Shown: positions 7,430 through 14,119 of the stretch, one piece after another
How the letters are laid out: each line of letters begins with the position of its first letter
Numbering within the stretch: the stretch's first letter is position 1
Source: Terfezia claveryi
Lineage: Eukaryota; Ascomycota; Pezizomycetes; Pezizales; Pezizaceae
Reading direction: 5' to 3'
Length of the DNA stretch: 14,119 nucleotides
NCBI GenBank assembly: GCA_015179025.1
Contig: WHUX01000677.1
Span: forward strand, 1 to 14,119
The notes under the pieces: generated by a model
The model's database searches: none
Seen by the model: only the letters and a program-made list of their open reading frames with translations
What the model was told of the DNA's origin: nothing
Position numbers and translations under genes: made by a program

Positions 7430-9238
7430 TCATTTGATGTCTTTGGGGAACCTCAGGCAGTAGGCATGAGTGCCCACAGCGGCCAACACCTCAAATGGAC
7501 CCAGGAACTTATGGTCGAGCTTGCGGGAGGGCCGTTCTGTTCGGAAGTGCGGGCTGGAGAGCCATACCTTGTTGCCTGGCTGATATCTGGGGGCTGGCAA
7601 CCGTGAGCCATTGGCATATTCGGCTTGCCTGGCTTGCGCATACCTCAGCTCTGCCTTCAGGGTCGAGTGGAGCTCAGCGATTCCGGCTGCGAATTCCTTG
7701 GCTGGGGGTTGGGCTTTCTGCAGGGGAGCTAGGATATCTACGAATCGGGGGTGCCAACCATAAATGGCCAGGAAAGGAGAGGTTTTGGAGGATTCCGAGA
7801 ACTGGTTGTTCGCGGCGAATTCGCAGGTGGCCAGCAGCGAAACCCAGTTATCCTGCTGGTAGTTGACAAAGGCCCGCAAATATTGCTCCATAATAGCGTT
7901 CATCCTCTCTGATTGGCCATCCGTCTGGGGGTGATATGCCGTTGACAGCCGCACTTTGATCCCCAGAAGTTCACAGAAGGCTTGCCAGAATTCTGAGGTA
8001 AACTGGAGGCCACGGTCGGATACGATCGATTCAGGGAGGCCATAGTATCGGAATACATTATTGAGGTAGAGATTGGCTAACTCTGGGGCAGAGCAGGTAT
8101 CCCGGCAAGGTATAACGTGCCTCATTTTTATCAACCGATCTACCACCATCAAGATGGCGTTGAATCCCGAGTCTTCTGGCAATCCCGTCATGAAATCCAT
8201 GGTCAGATGCAGCCACGGCCGATCCGGGATATCCAGGGGCTTCAGAGTGCCATATGGGGCATGGCGGACAGGCTTAGCACGCTTGCAAACATGGCAGTTC
8301 CGTACGTACCACTCTACTTCCTTCCACTGGTCAATCCATATGTATTCCCTCGCTAGAAGCTCTAACGTTTTGGCCACTCCAGGGTGACCTGCAACTAGGC
8401 TGTCATGGTATTCCTTGATCAATCGAAGGCGCAGCTCTCCTTCCGGCACATACAGCCGTTTGAGGTGGTAGAGGAGGCCTTCCTGGATGGTACACTCGGC
8501 TAGGGAGATCTTGGGGTAGCGGCGCTGGCCAGAATCCACTGCGGTGATAATTTCCTTGGCCAGGAGGTCGTCTTTATATGCCTGTCTCACTAGTTGTCGG
8601 AGGTCAGCCTCAGCCTCAGCTTCCGCAAGGGTATTGGCCGCCAGGTCGATATTTTCGGGTTTCAGTACCACCTGATTCTGGTACTTCAGCCTTTCATCCC
8701 CCCCTTTAGGGAGATTTCCTGATCTCCTGGTCAGTGCGTCTGGTTTCCCACCAGCCTTTCCAGGCCGATACTTGATCTTGAAGTTGAATCGAGATAAGAA
8801 CTCCGACCACCTAGCCTGCCGTCGGTTCAGCAGCTTAGTGGTGGTGAAGTACTCAAGATTCTTATGATCGGATAGCACCTCAATGATCCCCTTGGCTGAC
8901 TCCAGGTGTGGCCTCCACTCCTCGAACGCTCGCACAATGGCCATTAACTCCTTATCATAGATTTCATAATTACACTCCGCCGGAGAGTGCTTTTTTGAGA
9001 AGTATGCCACTGGGTGGAGGATGCCGTTCACATGCTGGGACAGGATTCCGGCGGACACATAGTCGGAGGCATCTGTTTCTACGATACACTCGCTGTCGGG
9101 GTCGAAGTGGGCCAGGATCGGGGCTGAGCAGAAGGCTTCCTTAAGTTTCTCGAAGGCAGATTGGGCTTCCAGACCCCACTGGAAGCATTGGCCCTTTTCC
9201 ATGCCCTTGGTCTTGGTTAATGCTGTCAGTGGTGCCAC
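7430..9238 (-). pseudogene. RNase H and integrase open segment of element B pol
   Basis: The longest open stretch in the window, 602 codons from an internal ATG that is not a real start. RNase H motifs in order: ETDAS, NYEIYDKEL, SDHKNL and KPDALTRR, giving the four acidic residues. A linker with EAEAEAD follows. Integrase: the HHCC zinc domain (HDSLVAGH with NCHVC), then the core with LTMDFMTG, VSDRGLQFTS and TDGQSERMN, the three catalytic acids spaced as in DD35E (codons 8195-8197, 8015-8017, 7907-7909). The C-terminal part has the KVWLSS and RKLDHKFLGPFEV region common in Gypsy integrases. It stops at TGA 7432-7430. Confidence 0.93.
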
Positions 9239-9832
9239 GATCTTCGAATATCCCAGAATGAACCGGCGATAGAAGTTAGCAAAACCCAGGAAGGCCTGTA
9301 CATCCTGGAGGTTGGCTAGAGTTTCCTACTCCTGGATCGCAGCAACCTTCGCAGGGTCCATCTGGATGCCCTCCGTGGTGATAATTAGCCCCAGATACTT
9401 GACCTTCTGCACATGAAAGTCGCATTTTTCTGGCTTTAGATATAACCCAGCTCCCTCCAGCTTCTCCAGCACTTGTTGGACGTGGATCTTGTGTACTGCT
9501 AGGGTATCCGAGTAAATGAGGATATCGTCCAGGTAGGCGGTGCAGAATACGTCCAGAAAGTCCTACAGAGTATCATTGATAAAGTGCTGAAAAGAGGCGG
9601 TAGTGTTGGTTAAGCCGAAAGGCATCACATTATACTCAAAATGGCCATATCGCGTCCGGAAGGCAGTTTTCCACTCCTCCCCCTCGGCGATCCGTACCAG
9701 GTTGTAAGACCCTCTTAAATCCAGTTTAGTGAACCATTTGGCCTTGGAGAGCCTAGCTAATGTCTCCTGGATTAGGGGTAGGGGTACCTGTTTTTGACCG
9801 TTATCTCGTTTAGGCCCCGGTAATCGACACAC
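9239..9832 (-). pseudogene. RT palm and connection segment of element B with two stops
   Basis: Carries the RT core after the frameshift near 9786: [16 protein letters not shown], the YLDDILIYSD active site, GLYLKPEKC and the [13 protein letters not shown] segment leading to RNase H. Frame is continuous with RNase H and integrase apart from TAG at 9565-9563 and TAG at 9328-9326. Neither stop is in A at the same codon. Confidence 0.88.
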
Positions 9833-10843
9833 AACCGGAGAGAGCCGTCCGATTTCTTCACGAAAAGCACTGGGGCACCCGCTGGTGAAGAGCTATGGCA
9901 AATGAAGCTCTTGTTGAGGTTTTCCTCCAAGTACTTTTTTAGGGCTTCCAGCTCTACCCGGGACATTCCATAGAGGGGTCCATAATGGGGGGTCTTGCCC
10001 TCTACCAGTGGAATTGTGTGGTCATATGGTCGATGGGGGGTAAGCTTTTCCACGGCTTTTTCCGAAAATAGGTCAATGAAATCGTGGTATTCGTCTGGGA
10101 CCAGGGATTTCCACTCATCCTTAGACCTTGTCTTGTTAATTTCCAGATTGATCTCATAAATTGAGAGAGTATGCGCCTTGAGCTTATGCCTCCTGGTGAG
10201 ATAAGCGAAGGCCCCTGCTCCGATAAAGTTAATATTCAGGGGTTTCGCGGGGGCGGGGGATATCGGGGAAGCTAGGGGAACAGGGTTGTCAATATTGATG
10301 TGTGCGGTGGTTTGGTATACTACCTGGGTAGGGTCCTCTACCGGGGGGGGTAGTGCACATAACCCCTTAACGGCAGTTCGTGGGGCACCGCAGTGCCTCT
10401 TGCAATACCCACTGTTGAAAGTTAAGGTGTAAGAGCCAAAGTTAACGGAGACGTCATGCATTCGGAGCCAAGGAATCCCCAGAACAATGGGGTATTTGAG
10501 CTTGGTCACAAATATCGGTAGACTCTCCGAATGGTCCCCAATGGCACTGGGCAGGCAGGCAAGATCGATGATAGCCCCAGAAGAGATAGGGCGGCCATCA
10601 ATAATATCGAGAAGGCGGGGGTCTGGAGTTTGGCTATTGGTATAGAGTTTTTACTGACGAAGGTCTGATCAATGAAGGCTATCCCCGAAGCACCACAATC
10701 TATGAGAGCTGATGTTACCACTGTTTTACCATTGAATTTAACAGTTATTGGTACTACAAAATGCTCGCCAAACAAGCGAGATTCATCAACGGACATAGGT
10801 GTGGGTAAAGAAAACGCAGACAAAGATAAATGACCCTGGGCAG

Positions 10844-10889
10844 GTCCCTTGCTAGTGTCAGTAACTAGGCAAGGGACTCCCCTTTTCCC
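10844..10889 (-). promoter_or_regulatory. -1 programmed ribosomal frameshift signal, gag/pol of B
   Basis: On the - strand: heptamer G GGA AAA (10889-10883), spacer GGGGA (10882-10878), 5' arm GTCCCTTGCCTAG (10877-10865) with the gag stop inside it, 9-nt loop (10864-10856) and 3' arm CTAGCAAGGGAC (10855-10844). Both arms are identical to A, with one loop base different. TGAC in the loop can pair with GTCA at 10834-10831. The -1 frame stays open into protease. Confidence 0.85.
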
Positions 10890-12036
10890 GACTCTTCACC
10901 AACTTCTTCGATCCGTGATTCGGATATGGCGTGGGTGGCCAGGGAGCGGTTCTTGCGGAGGGGACATGCCGCAATAAAATGGTCCCCTTTTCCGCACGCA
11001 ATGCACAAACCGTTAGTGCGGCGGCGGTCCCTTTCCTCCTGGGTGTGGCGGGGTCTCCCAGACGAGAGATCCATAGGGGTGGTCCCTCCTGCAACCAACG
11101 ATGGGTGCGCAGGTTTGTTGGCAGGGGCCTGAGCTATTTTAGTGGCATGGTGTTGCTGAGGCTGGTGTTGTGGGAGACAGGGTGCTGGCCTGAACGTGGG
11201 GCGGTTGCGGAGCCGGAACATCCGCTGTTCCACCCGGAAGCCTGGTCAATCAATTCGTCAAGGGTTTTGGCTTCCGGGAGGCTGACCATGGCCTGCTGGA
11301 TTTCGTCATTTAGCTCTTCCTGGAATTGCTCTAGTTTGGACTGGTCATTCCATCGGACCTCCGCCGCCAGTCTCGAGAATTCTGCCACATAAGTGGACAG
11401 ATTGGTGTTTTTCTGCCTGAGGGCTCGGAGGGCCCTACTGGCAGTGCCAACGGCATCGGGGTCCCCGAACGCCCTATCCAGGATTGTGAAAAGGGCCGAG
11501 ATATCGTCAAGCTTGATCCTGGTTTCGAGGACATACGGCTGGATCTGGTCATAAGCTTTCCCCTCCAGCAAGGCGAAAACGTATGCCAGTCGATGTTGTT
11601 CTGACGGGAATCTGGCAGAATCCCCGTTCAGCTTGAGATTGATAGCATTTTTCCAGGCTCGTAGGCGCACCCGGTCCCCATTGAACTTGGGGGGTGTTGG
11701 AATGCTTTCGGTCTTGTTGCTACTGGCTGCTGTTGGTATTGCAAGGTTCCCTAGGGCATGGCTGAGGTTTTGGACCGTAGTCCGTTCGTTGGGCAGGGCA
11801 AGGTTCAGATGGTCGAGATCGGTCTGGAGGACCGTGATCTCTTCGTCGGTGGATCTTAATTTTTGTTCAGCCACGGCCAGGCTGTTGCTGAGTTTGGCCC
11901 CGATGGCATCCATGGCCTCGAAGATGTCAATGATTTCTCGACGGTAGGCATTCAACTCGTTCAAGCCTGAGGGTATGGGGGAGCTCCTCCAGGTTTGAAA
12001 CCTGACAGCGGGTGGTGGGAGAGCTGCTCCTGATAT
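10865..12036 (-). pseudogene. gag: gag pseudogene of element B
   Basis: Capsid and nucleocapsid protein gene, 391 codons if one missing base near 11243 is counted. The position matching A's start codon is ATA (12036-12034), so the ATG is lost; upstream reading continues openly into the LTR. A Glu/Leu-rich segment near residues 30-95 (REIIDIFEAMDAIGAKL and following) looks like a coiled coil. The gag core follows, with RAWKNAINLKLNGD, ILDRAFGDPDA and YVAEFSRLAAEVRW. The CCHC zinc knuckle (CIACGKGDHFIAAC) is at 11005-10964. The deletion falls after TLDELIDQAS; the downstream frame resumes as EQRMFRLRNR. Stop TAG is at 10867-10865. Confidence 0.9.
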
Positions 12037-12061
12037 AACTGCGTACCAGTTGGTCCAAAGG

Positions 12062-12070
12062 ATCCAATGT
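12062..12070 (-). other. Primer-binding site of element B (probable self-priming type)
   Basis: ACATTGGAT on the - strand, two bases (CT) after the 5' LTR end. It is the exact reverse complement of ATCCAATGT in both LTRs of B (12477-12469 and 6748-6740). A has G in place of the third base here, and its LTR has the matching C. This paired change is the main evidence for self-priming. Confidence 0.6.
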
Positions 12071-12138
12071 AGTATAACGAGGGCTCTGGGGGACAAGGCG
12101 ACCAAGGGGTACGCCGGGGAAGTGGCAAGGGGCAATCG

Positions 12139-12210
12139 CACACGTAGGAGCACTACGTGTGTGATCTGGGGAAAGGCTAGGGTAAGACACACGTAGGAAC
12201 GCTACGTGTG
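12139..12210. repeat. Tandem 49-bp palindrome units, 5' LTR of B
   Basis: CACACGTAG at 12139-12147 and 12188-12196, with partners CTACGTGTG at 12153-12161 and 12202-12210. Same arrangement as in the 3' LTR. Confidence 0.8.
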
Positions 12211-12468
12211 TGACTAGGGGAAGACTGAGACGAGGGGGGCAAGGGCAAGAGGCAAGAGAGGCAGAGGGCAAGGGACACGAGACACGCGGAGGCAGTTGCC
12301 GCGTGTGTCAAGGGAGGCAGCTGGGCTGCAGAGACAAGGCAAGGCAAGGCAAGGACAGGAGGTTCGCGGGGTGGGCAGCAGGGCTGCAGAGTCGAGGCGA
12401 GACAAGGAGGTGCATAAGGGAGATGCACCAACGTGGAGAGAAGCAAGGCCCTGTATTGGATATACAAG

Positions 12469-12489
12469 ACATTGGATAGGGATCCAACG
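12469..12489 (-). promoter_or_regulatory. Hairpin and self-primer at predicted transcript start of B
   Basis: CGTTGGAT and ATCCAATG flank CCCT on the - strand. ATCCAATGT (12477-12469) pairs with the primer-binding site at 12070-12062 in all nine positions. It lies about 33 bp below the TATA run at 12517-12510. Confidence 0.55.
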
Positions 12490-12509
12490 AGAGGGCAGAG
12501 AGAGCCAGC

Positions 12510-12517
12510 TATATATA
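12510..12517 (-). promoter_or_regulatory. TATA box of element B LTR promoter
   Basis: TATATATA run in the 5' LTR at the same place relative to the transcript-start hairpin as in A and C. Confidence 0.65.
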
Positions 12518-12521
12518 CAGG

Positions 12522-12557
12522 ATTCCTTCCGGGCTGGCCAAGGCCACCGGAAGGAAT
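12522..12557. repeat. TTCCTTCC palindrome upstream of TATA, B 5' LTR
   Basis: Arms ATTCCTTCCGG (12522-12532) and CCGGAAGGAAT (12547-12557), with an inner GGCC/GGCC pair. Directly upstream of the TATA box on the sense strand; shared in form by all LTRs in the window. Confidence 0.8.
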
Positions 12558-12560
12558 AAG

Positions 12561-12587
12561 GTTCCCGAGACCCCTTATCTCGGGAAC
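12561..12587. repeat. GTTCCCGAGA palindrome, B 5' LTR U3
   Basis: Perfect 10-nt arms GTTCCCGAGA and TCTCGGGAAC around a 7-nt loop. Also perfect in the solo LTR, and degenerate in A. Confidence 0.85.
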
Positions 12588-12618
12588 AGAGATAACAACG
12601 ATATCAATCAACAATAAC

Positions 12619-12648
12619 GAGAGTCAGACGGAATCCCGTCTGACTCTC
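12619..12648. repeat. GAGAGTCAGACGG palindrome, B 5' LTR U3
   Basis: Perfect 13-nt arms around a 4-nt loop near the outer LTR end. The 3' LTR copy has one arm mismatch; A's copies are decayed; the solo LTR lacks it. Confidence 0.85.
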
Positions 12649-12678
12649 AAACCCGGCTAGGAAAGGACAGTTGTAACA

Positions 12679-12683
12679 CTCAG
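12679..12683 (+). repeat. Target-site duplication of element B, right
   Basis: CTCAG, identical to 6339-6343. Confidence 0.93.
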
Positions 12684-13077
12684 GAACCTTATTCCTTCCT
12701 GTGGCCTTAGCCAGGAAGGAAGCCTGTATATATATAGCTTGCTCTCTCCGCCCTCTCATTGGATCCCCATCCAACGTCTTGTATACCTAATATAGGACCT
12801 TGTCTCTCCGTAAAGGTGTACCTCCCTTGAACACCCCCTCATCTTGCCTTGTCTCATGAATAACTCTGCAGCACAGCTGCCCCCCCCCCCCCTGATATAT
12901 GCGGCAACTACCTCCGCGTATTTCATGCCCCTTACCCTCTGCCCCTCTTGCCTCTTGCCCTTGCCACCCATCCCAGCCTTCCCTGGTCACATACGTACTG
13001 CTCCTATGTATGTGATTCCCCCTTGCCACTGCCCGGCATACCCCTTGTTCGTCTTGTCCCCCAGAGCCCTCATTACA
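12684..13077 (+). repeat. 3' LTR of element A, right part
   Basis: Continues the LTR of A cut at 6343: TTCCTTCC palindrome, TATA run, ATCCAACGT self-primer (12769-12777), 13-C run (12880-12892) and the ending CATTACA. With 6230-6343 it totals 508 bp. It preserves the self-primer in the form that exactly matches A's primer-binding site. Confidence 0.93.
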
Positions 13078-14119
13078 AATTTTTTACCCGAATATTCCTG
13101 TTGAAGAAGATCATGTAGTTTGTATTTCACGACTTTGGACGATTGTCGATAGACAATTAGGGTTCAAGTTTCTTATTCCTGTCTTAGATAATTTCACAGC
13201 AGAACAATGTACTGCTACCTTTGATACTCATGTAGTCCTAACTATGGGATACCCTTTTTGTATTGTTTTTGACCGCGACACTCTTTTTATGTCAATGCAC
13301 TTTCAAGATTGGGCTAGGAATAAAGGAATCAAGTTGGAACTGTCTACCGCATATCATTCACGTGCAAACAGATAATCGGAAATTATGAACAAAAAAATTC
13401 TACAAGTAGTAGGAGCCTGTAAAGTCAAAGGTTTTGATTGGTTACAAAAACTACTAGAGATATAGTTGAAACTTAACTCTAAGTATAACGCTTCTAGACA
13501 GAATAGTCCCTTTTCCATACTATTTAGATTTAATGCACATCTTGGTATATTGATACTTCTATACCCCATTAATGCATATGTGCTGGCGAATGAACGTTAT
13601 GAGGTAATGTCTAATAACCTATATGATGCCAAGAAGACTCAAGCATCTCAAGCAAACAAACGACTACCCAATACAGCCAAATTTTCAGTTGTACAACAAA
13701 TTATGCTTACCTCAGAAAATATCAATCTATCGAACATCTTACCCAAACTTAAACTAAAATAGCTAGGCCCATTTCCCATTATTTCTAGTAATCGGAAACG
13801 TAATAATTATAGCCTAGACCTGTCCAGTCAACCTGACCTCCACCTCATATATAATACTTTTCATATTAGCAAACTCAAACCTTACTATAAAAACGATCCC
13901 ACTCAGTTCCCTCACAGACAATCTCAGGAACCAGGACCAATTCAAGATGATCATTATGAAGTTGAAAAGGTATAAGAATTCAGAACAGCTCCTCAAACTG
14001 AAGAAAGACAATATAAAGTCAGATGGCTAGAATACTCTCCTAAATATAATTCCTGGATAAATGCCAAGGATATCACTACTGAAATTCTTCAAGACTTCTG
14101 GACGACTGAAAGTATGGAA
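13078..14119 (+). mobile_element. Fragment of a different Gypsy element D, target of A
   Basis: Directly after A's 3' LTR comes integrase coding sequence in mid-domain, more AT-rich than A and B and clearly diverged in protein. Its missing 5' part should lie left of the window, beyond the 5' LTR of A. It runs to the window edge inside the chromodomain. Confidence 0.85.
13079..14119 (+). pseudogene. Integrase and chromodomain pseudogene of element D
   Basis: One frame (starting 13079) is continuous to the window end with no frameshift but four stops: TAA 13373, TAG 13463, TAG 13760 and TAA 13973. Motifs: TIVDRQLGFKFLIPV, TAEQC, VFDRD with the second catalytic Asp, STAYH, then SEIMN with the catalytic Glu region just after the first stop. 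Later come PKF-S-V-like and LGPFPI segments, FHISKLKPYY, and a chromodomain (YEVEKV, QYKVRWLEYSP, WINAKDI). The stops replace residues usually Gln or Trp in such proteins, as expected from C to T or G to A changes. The first catalytic Asp lies left of the fragment. It is inactive. Confidence 0.87.

Larger units (their letters stand above)
7148..10883 (-). pseudogene. pol: pol of element B (protease, RT, RNase H, integrase, chromodomain)
   Basis: Starts in the -1 frame at the gag slippery site (10883). Protease has DCGASG at pol residue 61. RT follows a shorter Pro/Ala linker than in A and has an intact YLDD (residues about 451-454, Asp codons 9527-9529 and 9524-9526). RNase H has TDAS near residue 605. 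Integrase has its HHCC domain and an intact DD35E triad at residues 897, 957 and 993. The chromodomain starts near residue 1188. Lesions: a C missing from C runs near 10619 and 9786, stops at 9565-9563 and 9328-9326 (the second at a Trp codon in A) and the shared TGA 7432-7430. Counting the two missing bases, pol is exactly 1246 codons. Confidence 0.92.
6344..12678 (-). mobile_element. Ty3/Gypsy chromovirus element B, full length
   Basis: Complete 6335-bp LTR retrotransposon on the - strand, inserted in the 3' LTR of A with a CTCAG duplication. It has two 606-bp LTRs, primer-binding site, gag, -1 frameshift signal, pol with chromodomain and polypurine tract. About 21 differences separate its LTRs by eye, mostly transitions, so it is younger than A. 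Lesions: gag ATG changed to ATA, one-base deletions near 11243, 10619 and 9786, stops at 9563-9565 and 9326-9328, and the TGA at 7430-7432 that A also has. RT, RNase H and integrase active-site residues are kept. It is non-autonomous as read. Confidence 0.95.
12073..12678 (-). repeat. 5' LTR of element B
   Basis: 606 bp, from TGTTACAAC (12678 side) to CGTTATA (12073 side). It carries, in sense order, a 13-nt-arm palindrome, a 10-nt-arm palindrome, the TTCCTTCC palindrome, TATA box, transcript-start hairpin, a pyrimidine-rich stretch and two 49-bp palindrome units (12139-12210). The terminal CA has become TA. Confidence 0.95.

Noticed and set aside
7151..7606. Plus-strand frames opposite B's integrase and chromodomain (also 7495-7866, 8073-8387)
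   Set aside because: Antisense shadows of a well-supported pol reading frame; no own domain features.
11134..12192. Extended gag of B starting inside the 5' LTR
   Set aside because: The upstream 52 codons are LTR sequence above and across the primer-binding site and do not match A's gag start; the homologous start is at 12036, now ATA.
1..14119. A new defence, toxin or metabolic system, CRISPR array or host gene
   Set aside because: Every segment is accounted for by LTR retrotransposon sequence; no spaced repeats of CRISPR type, no tRNA-like or rRNA-like region and no unrelated open frame with domain features was seen.

Overview
The window is a nested stack of Ty3/Gypsy (Metaviridae, chromovirus-type) LTR retrotransposons. 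I see no host gene, RNA gene or CRISPR array. Pol order (protease, RT, RNase H, integrase, C-terminal chromodomain) and transition-dominated decay into TAA/TAG/TGA codons suggest a filamentous fungus, most likely an ascomycete. That assignment is inference; the species cannot be told from this window.

Layout. Element A (+ strand) runs from base 1 (about 11 bp of its 5' LTR lie outside the window) to 6343 and resumes at 12684-13077. It has 508-bp LTRs, a gag pseudogene (533-1756), a pol pseudogene (1738-6035) and a polypurine tract (6216-6229). A 484-bp solo LTR C (3699-4182, antisense, 5-bp target duplication GTAAT) splits the RNase H region of A. Element B (- strand, 6344-12678) has 606-bp LTRs and is inserted in the 3' LTR of A with target duplication CTCAG. 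Its gag is at 12036-10865 and its pol at 10883-7148. To the right of A, 13078-14119 holds the integrase and chromodomain end of a different Gypsy element, D, which A appears to have entered. Insertion order: D, then A, then B and C inside A. LTR divergence agrees: A's LTRs differ by roughly 10% over the part I compared, B's by about 21 of 606 positions, counted by eye.

How the parts work. A and B are related but distinct copies, so comparing them shows what is conserved. Both keep a complete-looking -1 ribosomal frameshift signal at the gag/pol junction: a GGGAAAA heptamer, a 5-nt spacer and a 12-bp hairpin that contains the gag stop. Both also have, 2 nt after the 5' LTR, a 9-nt site exactly complementary to a sequence about 33 bp below the LTR TATA box. 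This complementarity co-varies between A and B, which points to Tf1-like self-primed reverse transcription instead of tRNA priming. Both share an in-frame TGA between integrase and chromodomain.

State of the copies. A is dead: five stops in gag, eight stops and one frameshift in pol, Asp to Asn changes in the RT YxDD and the first integrase Asp, and the solo LTR insertion. B is much better preserved: three single-base deletions, two unique pol stops, a lost gag ATG and the shared TGA, with RT, RNase H and integrase catalytic residues present. D is only a stop-riddled fragment. A and B lie tail to tail and form a long inverted repeat.
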